From NCBI GenBank assembly GCA_013349595.1, contig DUZI01000181.1, positions 1 to 5,163 on the forward strand: 5,163 nucleotides of DNA, read 5' to 3'. Position numbers and translations under genes: made by a program. Below are positions 1 through 5,163 of the stretch, piece by piece. Below the pieces are notes generated by a model that did no database searches, was not told the DNA's origin, and saw only the letters and a list, made by a program, of their open reading frames with translations. The DNA is from Nitrospirota bacterium. Its GTDB lineage: Bacteria > Nitrospirota > Thermodesulfovibrionia > Thermodesulfovibrionales > Dissulfurispiraceae. Each line of letters starts with the position of its first letter. Positions within the stretch are counted from its first letter, which is position 1.

Positions 1-1
1 C

Positions 2-1252
2 ACTAAAGAATATATTGAGGCAATTATTGATGGAATGAAATGGCTTGGTCTTGATTGGGATGAAGGCCCTTTTAGACAAACAGAGAGATTTGATATATAT
101 AGAGCCTATGGGGAAAAACTATTGTCTGAAGGCAAGGCTTACCGTTGTTACTGCACACCTGAGGAATTAGAAATAAGAAGACAAGAGACAATTGAACAAG
201 GCAAGTCTTATAAATATGATGGCAGATGTAGAGATATCAAAGACCAGATTGATAAACCATTCGTATTAAGATTTAAAATGAAACAGACAGGCACAACAAT
301 AATAAATGACCTGATAAAGGGCCCTGTTCATTATGATAATTCTCAACTTGATGACCTTATAATTATCCGTTCTGACAACACTCCAACTTATAACTTCTGT
401 GTAGTCGTTGACGATGTTGACATGAAGATAACCCATGTAATAAGGGGTGATGACCACTTAAACAACACCCCTAAACAGATTCAAATATACCAGGCACTGG
501 GATGGACAAGCCCTCAATTTGCACACTTACCCATGATACTCGGTTCTGATAAGACACGATTAAGCAAAAGACACGGTGCAACATCTGTGATTGCTTATAA
601 GGATTTAGGTTATCTCCCAGAGGCTTTGCTTAACTATCTTGCTCGTCTCGGATGGTCTCATGGTGATCAGGAGATATTCTCACTTCAAGAACTCATTGAG
701 CTTTTTAACTTTGAAAATCTTGGGAAATCTGCCGCCATCTTTAACCCTGAAAAACTCCTTTGGCTCAATAGCCAATACATCATGAAGATGAGACCAGAAG
801 ACATTGCACTAAGGGTTATTCCATTTCTGAAAAATGATGGTATTAATACAGATAATATTGACATAAAGTGGTTGGTAAGACTCATCATTCTCTTACAAGA
901 GAGGGCAAAAACCCTCCTTGAAATGTCAAAAAGTATCAAGATTTACATTGAAGACAACTATCAAATAGATGAAAAGGCAAGACAGAAATTTCTCAACCCT
1001 CAAGGCATAGCTAACTTAACAGAGATGGTACAAGAACTTGATAAGCTTTTACCCTTTACAGCAGAAAGCATTGGCAGTCTGTTTAAAGAGTTTTCAGAGA
1101 CAAGGGGGATTAAGCTCAAAGACATTGCCCAAACAGTGAGGGTTGCCTTGACAGGGTCAACTGCAAGTCCAGGCTTGTTTGAGATAATTGAATTGCTTGG
1201 CAAAGAGAGGACCCTTAAGAGACTAAAATCTGTCCTTGGAGGCATCTTTTAA
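2..1252 (+). CDS. gltX: Glutamyl-tRNA synthetase, 3' part (N-terminus outside window)
   Basis: Class I aminoacyl-tRNA synthetase that attaches glutamate to tRNA-Glu in the cytoplasm using ATP. The frame is open from base 2, so the gene starts upstream; 416 residues are visible. Bacterial GluRS is usually about 470-490 residues, so the HIGH signature and first part of the Rossmann fold are missing. Counting from the ATG at base 35, visible landmarks are WLGLDWDEGP (3-12), a zinc-site-like C-x-C (38, 40) with Y-x3-C (61-65), the VIRGDDHLNNTP segment (135-146), and the KMSKS-equivalent KTRLSKR (173-179). The helical anticodon-binding domain follows, ending in a normal C-terminus (residues to GGIF). 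Internal ATG 35 is not the start, because family-typical sequence (TKEYIEAIIDG) precedes it. It heads the plus-strand unit, and its stop touches the next ATG. Whether it is discriminating or also charges tRNA-Gln cannot be read here. Confidence 0.97.
   Translation, partial: TKEYIEAIIDGMKWLGLDWDEGPFRQTERFDIYRAYGEKLLSEGKAYRCYCTPEELEIRRQETIEQGKSYKYDGRCRDIKDQIDKPFVLRFKMKQTGTTIINDLIKGPVHYDNSQLDDLIIIRSDNTPTYNFCVVVDDVDMKITHVIRGDDHLNNTPKQIQIYQALGWTSPQFAHLPMILGSDKTRLSKRHGATSVIAYKDLGYLPEALLNYLARLGWSHGDQEIFSLQELIELFNFENLGKSAAIFNPEKLLWLNSQYIMKMRPEDIALRVIPFLKNDGINTDNIDIKWLVRLIILLQERAKTLLEMSKSIKIYIEDNYQIDEKARQKFLNPQGIANLTEMVQELDKLLPFTAESIGSLFKEFSETRGIKLKDIAQTVRVALTGSTASPGLFEIIELLGKERTLKRLKSVLGGIF
1238..1242 (+). 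promoter_or_regulatory. Ribosome-binding site of the zinc-ribbon gene, inside gltX
   Basis: GGAGG lies in the last codons of gltX, 10 bases before the ATG at 1253. It supports the start of the small gene and suggests translation coupled to gltX, since the gltX stop is immediately before that ATG. Confidence 0.7.
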
Positions 1253-1426
1253 ATGGCACTAAATCAAGAATTTTTAAATATATTATGTTGCCCAAAGTGT
1301 AAAGGTAGTTTGCTTTATAATGAAAAAGAGAACAAACTCTTATGCAACGAATGTAGGCTTTTTTACATGGTTCAAGAAGATATACCCATATTATTGGTTG
1401 ATGAGGCAAATCCCTTTGAGGAATAG
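1253..1426 (+). CDS. Trm112/UPF0434 (YcaR-like) small zinc-ribbon protein
   Basis: Codes for a 57-residue cytoplasmic protein beginning MALNQEFLNILCCPKCKG. It carries two Cys pairs, C-P-K-C (13-16) and C-N-E-C (31-34), which would form a small zinc ribbon, and the family-typical end IPILLVDEA (45-53). The layout matches the UPF0434/Trm112-like family of about 60 residues. E. coli YcaR, as remembered, keeps the first pair but not the second. In eukaryotes and archaea Trm112 activates methyltransferases; the role of the short bacterial versions is poorly defined, so no specific partner is proposed. The start is fixed by GGAGG 10 bases upstream and by the abutting gltX stop. Its TAG is followed directly by the ATG of the reductase, so all three genes are probably co-translated from one mRNA. 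Family assignment is strong; function is unknown. Confidence 0.88.
   Translation: MALNQEFLNILCCPKCKGSLLYNEKENKLLCNECRLFYMVQEDIPILLVDEANPFEE
1418..1422 (+). promoter_or_regulatory. Ribosome-binding site of the RmlD-like gene
   Basis: GAGGA in the last codons of the zinc-ribbon gene sits 4 bases before the ATG at 1427. The spacing is a little short but usable. It supports this ATG, which directly follows the upstream stop codon. Confidence 0.55.
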
Positions 1427-2284
1427 ATGAAAAAAATCTTTATCACAGGCAGATATGGGCAGTTGGCAAATGAATTTGAAAGATACCTTACGAAAAACTC
1501 AATTGATTATATCGCCCTTGAAATTAATGAACTTGACATTACAAACTTTAAATCTGTCGTTGAAACTATAAAAGATTGCTCACCATCGGTAATTATAAAC
1601 TGCGCAGCCTATAACCTTGTTGACCAAGCAGAGCAAGACTACCTAATAGCACACAAAGTTAATGTATTGGGTCCAAGAAATCTCGCTATTTCTTCCCTTG
1701 AATGTGGTGCAGCCTTTGTTCATTATAGTTCTGACTATGTCTTTGATGGCGCCAAAATAGATGATTTATATATAGAAACTGATTCAGTCAATCCCATTAA
1801 TGAATATGGAAAGTCAAAATTATTAGGCGAAAAGGCAGTCTTTGATATCACCTCATCTGCTTTAATTTTTAGGCTTAGTTGGGTCTTTGGTGAAGGCAAA
1901 CAAAACTTCATATATAAATTGATAAAGTGGCAGGAAAACAGTAGTTTTCTGAAGATTGCCTGTGATGAGTTTTCTATTCCCACTTATACGGAGATGGTTG
2001 TAGAAGTTACTATGAAATCCCTTGAGAAGTCAATTACTGGTTTATATCATCTGACTAATACTGATTACTGTTCAAGATATGAATGGGCTCGCTTTATCTT
2101 AAAAAAACTTGGGATAAACAAACATGTCCATCCTGTCTCAATGTCAATCTTTAACCTACCCGCTAAAAGACCAGCCTTTTCTGCAATGAACAATGAAGAA
2201 ATTTGCTCTTTATTAAATATCCAAATACCAACTTGGCAGGAGTCTGTTGAGTTTCACATAAAAAAATATCTTCATTCCTTTTAA
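1427..2284 (+). CDS. rfbD: dTDP-4-dehydrorhamnose reductase-like (RmlD family) protein
   Basis: Extended short-chain dehydrogenase of 285 residues, a normal RmlD length. RmlD reduces dTDP-4-dehydro-L-rhamnose to dTDP-L-rhamnose with NAD(P)H, the last step of the activated rhamnose used in cell-surface glycans. Visible hallmarks are the N-terminal dinucleotide-binding loop TGRYGQLA (7-14), INCAAYNLVDQAE (57-69), YSSDYVFDG (100-108) with the Ser-Asp equivalent of the usual Thr-Asp, the catalytic Y-x3-K (Y127, K131), RLSWVFGEG (149-157), and KRPAFSAMN (247-255), matching the family's RPxxSxLD region. One oddity is that the third glycine of G-x-x-G-x-x-G is Ala14. No rmlA, rmlB or rmlC gene lies in the window, so the exact substrate is inferred from family only; another nucleotide-sugar reductase of the same fold is possible. 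The start abuts the preceding stop. Confidence 0.88.
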   Translation: MKKIFITGRYGQLANEFERYLTKNSIDYIALEINELDITNFKSVVETIKDCSPSVIINCAAYNLVDQAEQDYLIAHKVNVLGPRNLAISSLECGAAFVHYSSDYVFDGAKIDDLYIETDSVNPINEYGKSKLLGEKAVFDITSSALIFRLSWVFGEGKQNFIYKLIKWQENSSFLKIACDEFSIPTYTEMVVEVTMKSLEKSITGLYHLTNTDYCSRYEWARFILKKLGINKHVHPVSMSIFNLPAKRPAFSAMNNEEICSLLNIQIPTWQESVEFHIKKYLHSF

Positions 2285-2299
2285 CAGCCTCTAAAGGAA

Positions 2300-2794
2300 A
2301 TGTTAGACTTAATAATTCTTTCCCTTATTTTTTGCCTTCTCTTAGTCCTTCTTAAAAAAAAGGTAAATGTAGGTCTATCACTTATAATTGCATCAATTTC
2401 TCTAATATTGTTTTACACCTTCTCTTTTGAAAAAATAATAAACTCTATTCATAAGACAATATCGGATCCAAACACAATTAAACTCTTTTTATCGCTCAGC
2501 CTAATTAGATGTCTTGAGTTGGTTCTCAGAGAGAATAATCTTCTTACAAAGATAATGAATGATCTCAAAGAATTAGTAAGGAATAAAAAACTTATCATCA
2601 TATCTATGCCTTTGGTTATCGGGATGTTGCCTTCACTTGGTGGGGCTTATTTCTCTGCACCAATGGTAGACGAGACTACCAAAGATACAAATATGCCACA
2701 AGAGGAAAAGGCATTTATAAATTACTGGTTCAGGCATGTTTGGGAGCCAATTTTACCTCTTTACCCAGGCTTGCTTCAGCACTTTCATCAATAG
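2300..2794 (+). CDS. DUF401 membrane protein, N-terminal fragment
   Basis: Frame of 164 residues covering the front of the DUF401 protein. Hydrophobic segments lie at about 3-18, 24-41, 59-77 and 97-118. The conserved-looking loop GMLPSLGGAYFSAPMVDE (108-125) is followed by KAFINYWFRHVWEP (138-151), both of which I recognise as family signatures. The last few residues (QHFHQ) are out-of-frame junk after the shift. The ATG at 2300 is the only plausible start, because an in-frame stop (that of the reductase gene) lies 15 bases upstream and no other ATG, GTG or TTG occurs early in the frame. AAAGGA (2293-2298) ends only 1 base before the ATG, an unusually tight spacing that could mean weak initiation or reliance on coupling with the upstream gene. 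Confidence 0.7.
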   Translation: MLDLIILSLIFCLLLVLLKKKVNVGLSLIIASISLILFYTFSFEKIINSIHKTISDPNTIKLFLSLSLIRCLELVLRENNLLTKIMNDLKELVRNKKLIIISMPLVIGMLPSLGGAYFSAPMVDETTKDTNMPQEEKAFINYWFRHVWEPILPLYPGLLQHFHQ

Positions 2795-3453
2795 AGTTAA
2801 GGACTTTTATATTATATAACTCATTAGTTTCAATATTTATGTTAATTGGTGGATTTAGTCTGTCTATGAGAAGGCTTGATAATCCAAAAACAGAGAGACA
2901 GGGTCAATCAAATCTAAAAAGTCAATTGCTTGCCCTTTTTCAGTCTTTTTTGCCTATCACAGCAATTTTAATAATGGTAATTATTTTAAATATTGAACTG
3001 TCCTATGCCCTTGCCCTGTCTGTCTTGATACTCTTTTTAAAATACAACTACAACAAAGAGAAAATTTATGGAGCCATTAAATATGGCTTTAGCAAAGAGG
3101 TCTTTGTCCTTATTTTGGGTATTATGTTCTTTAAAGTAATCCTTGAAGACTCTGGTGCCGTATCATCTCTAAGTCAGTATTTTAATCAACAAGGTTTACC
3201 ATTATTCCCAATCTTGATAATCATACCCTTTATAATCGGCTTGTTGACAGGAATAACTGTGGCTTATGTAGGCAGTGCCTTTCCACTTCTGATAAGCCTT
3301 GCAGGCGGAATCTCCCTCAACCAAATGCTTCTTGCCTTTATCGCAGGTTATGCAGGGGTGATGCTCTCTCCTGTATATCTATGCCTGATTCTAACGAGAG
3401 AGTATTTCAAGGCAGATATATCAAGGTTTTATAGAAAATATCTCTATCAGTAG
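2740..3453 (+). CDS. DUF401 membrane protein, C-terminal fragment
   Basis: Frame of up to 237 residues counted from a TTG at 2740; only residues from about 11 (LASALSS) onward belong to the protein. Hydrophobic segments lie at about 23-39, 67-85, 87-100, 121-135, 154-171 and 196-218. Family-like signatures are GLLTGITVAYVGSAFPLL (167-184) and GYAGVMLSPVYLCLILT (203-219), followed by a basic C-terminal tail. TTG 2740 lies within the overlap and lacks a ribosome-binding site I would trust, so independent translation is doubtful. The stop at 3451-3453 lies inside the hairpin of the proposed terminator. Confidence 0.65.
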   Translation: MGANFTSLPRLASALSSIELRTFILYNSLVSIFMLIGGFSLSMRRLDNPKTERQGQSNLKSQLLALFQSFLPITAILIMVIILNIELSYALALSVLILFLKYNYNKEKIYGAIKYGFSKEVFVLILGIMFFKVILEDSGAVSSLSQYFNQQGLPLFPILIIIPFIIGLLTGITVAYVGSAFPLLISLAGGISLNQMLLAFIAGYAGVMLSPVYLCLILTREYFKADISRFYRKYLYQ

Positions 3454-3494
3454 CCTTGATAATACTGCCTGCTTTCTTTTATTTTTTCGTTTTA
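3410..3494 (+). terminator. Large imperfect hairpin plus T-rich tract, likely intrinsic terminator
   Basis: AGGCAG (3410-3415) pairs with CTGCCT (3465-3470). After a 3x3 internal loop, TATCAAGG (3419-3426) pairs perfectly with CCTTGATA (3454-3461). Inside, ATAGA (3431-3435) pairs with TCTAT (3443-3447). A T-rich tract follows at 3473-3494. The structure overlaps the last 14 codons and the stop of the DUF401 gene and sits where the plus-strand unit should end before the convergent apgM. The long interrupted stem is not a textbook terminator shape, but stem, position and T tract agree. Confidence 0.6.
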
Positions 3495-3513
3495 TAAAAG
3501 GTAAACCCTTAAT

Positions 3514-4722
3514 TTATGCACCAAATTTCTTAAGTCTCAAAGCATTTGCAAGGACAAGAGGCATGAGATGGGGGGTATGAAATATACCAAGTTCACCCTT
3601 GAGACACTCTCTTTCAGAAAAGGCTGATGATAAACCACCAAGCACATAAGGAGACTTGATTAAAACAGGCACAGGATGCCAACTATGAGCCTTCATCAAG
3701 GCTGGTGTGGAGTGATCGCCTGTTATGATAAGGACATCTGGTTTTAATTCAAGTATTTGAGGCAATAAGGCATCAAACTCTGATATCCTCTCTGCCTTTC
3801 CTTCAAAATTTCCATCTTCTCCGTAGGAATCGACCTTTTTGACATGGACAAAAAAGAAATCATAGTCATTATAATTTTTCTTCAAAAAATCAATCTCATC
3901 TTGAACAGTCCCTTCAACTGTGGGGGTATCCATTTGGACAAGTTTTGCCAGTCCACGATACATGGGGTAATTGGCAATAGCAAGGGCTTTTAAACCATAT
4001 CTTTCTGAAAAGGCTGGTATATCAGGAAGTGATGATATGCCACGCATCAAGATGAAATTGGCCTTTTCCTCAGACTTTATAACTTCTGCAATCATTGAGA
4101 TTGCCTTTTCCAAGACTGGGACTATTTGCTTTGCCTCCTCATTAAGGGGATTAGGTCTAAGTGGTGCCTTGCCCTCCTTTTGAGGGTCTGTGTCTTCTAT
4201 TAAAGAGGCAGTGGGTTTAAGTGGATGGGGGAATCTAAATCTTATAGCAAATCTATGTTCCATTCCGGGTGCAAATAAGACATCCACATTGTCAATCTTT
4301 GTAATCGCCTCTTGAATCCTCTCTGTTATCTTTTTGCTCTTGTCTGTAGCTATCCTTCCCGCCCTTCTATCTACTATAATGCCATCTTTAATCGTTGCGT
4401 AATTACAACGGACAGTAATATCATTCCTTGTCACCTCTACTCCAAGCCCAAGGGCTTCAAGTATTCCCCTGCCAATTTGAAACTCTACAGGCTCATATCC
4501 AAAGAGACTTAAATGGCCAGGTCCGCTACCAGGTGTAATCCCAAAATCAACAGGCATGTGGACACCACAGGCAGAGACCTTAGCAAGTGCATCAAGGTTT
4601 GGTGTGTTTGCATATTCAAGTTCAGTCTTGCCATTTATGGGTAAACCTCCAACCCCATCAAGGACAACAAGAACTATCTTTGATGAATTCTTTTGAATCA
4701 AAGATGAGACTAAGGATTTCAT
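3514..4722 (-). CDS. apgM: 2,3-bisphosphoglycerate-independent phosphoglycerate mutase, archaeal type
   Basis: Cytoplasmic glycolytic/gluconeogenic enzyme of the alkaline-phosphatase superfamily, interconverting 3- and 2-phosphoglycerate without a bisphosphoglycerate cofactor. At 402 residues it fits the archaeal-type (aPGAM) class rather than the roughly 510-residue GpmI class. Visible features are KIVLVVLDGVGG (15-26) with metal-binding Asp22, ANTPNLDAL (38-46), and GITPGSGPGHLSLFGYEP (61-78) with the likely nucleophile Ser66 and His70. Towards the C-terminus are FVHVKKVDSYGEDG (291-304; His293, Asp298), ITGDHSTP (333-340; Asp336, His337) and HSWHPVPV (346-353), consistent with the two-metal site. 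All expected active-site positions seem present. The start is supported by AAAAGGAG 8 bases upstream. It lies downstream of ftsY on the same strand after a 163-bp gap and converges on the DUF401 gene. The related phosphonopyruvate decarboxylase-like annotations belong to the same family; the mutase is preferred. Confidence 0.94.
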   Translation of the reverse strand: MKSLVSSLIQKNSSKIVLVVLDGVGGLPINGKTELEYANTPNLDALAKVSACGVHMPVDFGITPGSGPGHLSLFGYEPVEFQIGRGILEALGLGVEVTRNDITVRCNYATIKDGIIVDRRAGRIATDKSKKITERIQEAITKIDNVDVLFAPGMEHRFAIRFRFPHPLKPTASLIEDTDPQKEGKAPLRPNPLNEEAKQIVPVLEKAISMIAEVIKSEEKANFILMRGISSLPDIPAFSERYGLKALAIANYPMYRGLAKLVQMDTPTVEGTVQDEIDFLKKNYNDYDFFFVHVKKVDSYGEDGNFEGKAERISEFDALLPQILELKPDVLIITGDHSTPALMKAHSWHPVPVLIKSPYVLGGLSSAFSERECLKGELGIFHTPHLMPLVLANALRLKKFGA

Positions 4723-4730
4723 AGATATAT

Positions 4731-4738
4731 CTCCTTTT
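4731..4738 (-). promoter_or_regulatory. Strong ribosome-binding site of apgM
   Basis: On the minus strand, AAAAGGAG ends 8 bases before the ATG at 4722. This is near-ideal Shine-Dalgarno sequence and spacing. It fixes the apgM start and is clearly stronger than the signals in the plus-strand unit. Confidence 0.8.
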
Positions 4739-4827
4739 GATTAATAGTTTCTAAAAGTGCAGATAAAAATTTTAAACAACCCCTACCCTTTTAAAGAAGG
4801 CTTTTTTTAACTCCATTACAATTATTG

Positions 4828-4873
4828 AACTAAGTGAATTAACTAACTTTATAAATTATTTATGTGATTAGTT
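4828..4873. repeat. AACTAA direct and inverted repeats in the ftsY-apgM gap
   Basis: AACTAA occurs at 4828-4833 and 4841-4846, 13 bases apart start to start, and inverted as TTAGTT at 4868-4873. Between the last two lies ATAAA-TTA-TTTAT (4851-4863), so 4841-4873 can fold as two short AT-only stems with a small internal loop. It lies just after the ftsY stop. It could be a weak 3'-end structure or paired protein-binding half-sites, but in such AT-rich DNA chance is a real alternative. No T tract follows it on the minus strand. I found no convincing -35/-10 pair for apgM in the whole 4723-4885 gap. Confidence 0.3.
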
Positions 4874-4885
4874 TTCTATATTAAG

Positions 4886-5163
4886 CTATTCAAAAAGTGC
4901 TTTCACAAAGTCTTCAGGGTTAAAATCTCTCAGGTCCTCAATCTTTTCGCCTATGCCTATTAGCCTGACAGGTATATTAAGTTCCTTCTTAATGGCAAAT
5001 ATAATCCCTCCCTTTGCCGTCCCATCAAGTTTTGTAAGTGCTATACCCGTTATCCCTATTGCTTCATTAAACAACCTTGCTTGACTAAGGGCATTTTGTC
5101 CAGTAGTTGCATCTAATACAAGCAATGTCTCTTGAGGGGCATCTGCAAAGGATTTCTTTATTA
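4886..5163 (-). CDS. ftsY: Signal recognition particle receptor FtsY, C-terminal end (partial)
   Basis: FtsY is the membrane-associated GTPase that docks the SRP-ribosome complex at the translocon. Ninety-one complete C-terminal codons are visible, and the frame is open through the window edge, so the start lies beyond base 5163. Recognisable NG-domain pieces are ETLLVLDATTGQNALSQ, the G4 guanine-specificity region TKLDGTAKGG, IPVRLIGIGEKIEDLRDF containing the G5-like region, and the family-typical end FVKALFE. The TTG at 5123-5125 is an internal leucine codon, not a start, because IKKSFADAPQET precedes it in the same frame, as expected for FtsY. The homologous protein Ffh would continue into an M domain after this point; the stop here right after the NG domain identifies FtsY. 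apgM follows 163 bp downstream on the same strand. Confidence 0.96.
   Translation of the reverse strand, partial: IKKSFADAPQETLLVLDATTGQNALSQARLFNEAIGITGIALTKLDGTAKGGIIFAIKKELNIPVRLIGIGEKIEDLRDFNPEDFVKALFE

Larger units (their letters stand above)
2300..3453 (+). pseudogene. DUF401-family integral membrane protein gene, frameshifted
   Basis: Two overlapping open frames together make one DUF401 (TIGR00529, AF0261-like) protein of about 385 residues, close to the family's roughly 400. The family is an uncharacterised multi-spanning membrane group related to ion transporters; substrate unknown. The 5' frame carries good family sequence to about base 2776 (WEPILPLYPGLL) and then runs to a stop at 2792-2794. 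The 3' frame, one base back, resumes with LASALSSIELRTF from 2770. The join reads GGCTTGCTTCAGC. Restoring one CTTG unit (4 bases) fuses the frames cleanly as YPGLLASALSSI; a loss of 1 or 7 bases would also fit. No standard X-XXY-YYZ slippery heptamer is seen at the join, so a mutation or sequence error is likelier than programmed frameshifting. Both halves otherwise look intact, so decay, if real, is recent. Confidence 0.75.

Noticed and set aside
685..1409. Open frames of 64-84 codons on the minus strand over gltX and the zinc-ribbon gene
   Set aside because: They overlap strongly supported plus-strand coding sequence and show no family-like features.
2740..2794. Programmed -1 frameshifting to make a full DUF401 protein
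   Set aside because: No X-XXY-YYZ heptamer lies at the place where family-like sequence changes frame; a 4-base loss explains the join better.
3498..3510. AAGG-TAAAC-CCTT stem just after the apgM stop as a minus-strand terminator
   Set aside because: A 4-bp stem followed by only four T on the minus strand is too weak to call in AT-rich DNA.
3971..4512. Open frames of 66-70 codons on the plus strand inside apgM
   Set aside because: They are antisense shadows of a well-supported enzyme gene, with no recognisable protein sequence of their own.
4743..4772. Possible apgM promoter on the minus strand (TTTTTA, 17 bases, TATTAA)
   Set aside because: The -35 box matches the consensus at about three of six positions and the -10 at four of six; many equal matches occur by chance in such AT-rich sequence.
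4787..4808. Plus-strand CCTT-TTAAAG-AAGG hairpin followed by seven T, resembling a terminator
   Set aside because: The stem is only 4 bp, and no plus-strand gene lies upstream in this region; it would be antisense to the apgM leader. On the minus strand it has no T tract after the stem.

Overview
This is an AT-rich bacterial chromosome segment of ordinary housekeeping character, densely packed, with two convergent gene groups. Plus strand (2-3453): the 3' part of glutamyl-tRNA synthetase (gltX), a 57-codon Trm112/UPF0434-type zinc-ribbon gene, an RmlD-like dTDP-4-dehydrorhamnose reductase, and a DUF401-type membrane protein whose reading frame is broken near its middle. Minus strand (5163-3514): the C-terminal end of the signal-recognition-particle receptor FtsY, then an archaeal-type 2,3-bisphosphoglycerate-independent phosphoglycerate mutase (apgM). 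The two groups converge on a 60-bp gap at 3454-3513.

The plus-strand genes look like one transcription unit. gltX ends in TAA and the next base begins the ATG of the zinc-ribbon gene. That gene ends in TAG and the next base begins the ATG of the reductase. The membrane-protein gene follows 15 bp later. A large imperfect hairpin overlaps the last codons and the stop of the membrane-protein gene and is followed by a T-rich tract, which makes a plausible intrinsic terminator for the unit. On the minus strand, ftsY and apgM are separated by 163 bp of AT-rich DNA holding short repeats, and apgM has a very clear ribosome-binding site.

The organism cannot be named from this window. FtsY and a bacterial-type GluRS mark it as a bacterium. 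An archaeal-type phosphoglycerate mutase beside ftsY, a DUF401 protein and low G+C would fit an anaerobic, possibly thermophilic lineage such as Nitrospirota (Thermodesulfovibrio-like) or a deltaproteobacterial relative. This is inference from remembered gene content and was not tested.

Functionally the genes are translation (gltX), a small zinc-binding protein of uncertain role, cell-surface deoxysugar synthesis (rfbD-like), a putative transporter-like membrane protein (DUF401), glycolysis/gluconeogenesis (apgM) and membrane-protein targeting (ftsY). I see no mobile element, CRISPR array, RNA gene or defence system, and no convincing sign of an undescribed system. The most notable observation is the frameshift in the DUF401 gene, which looks like the loss of one CTTG unit.
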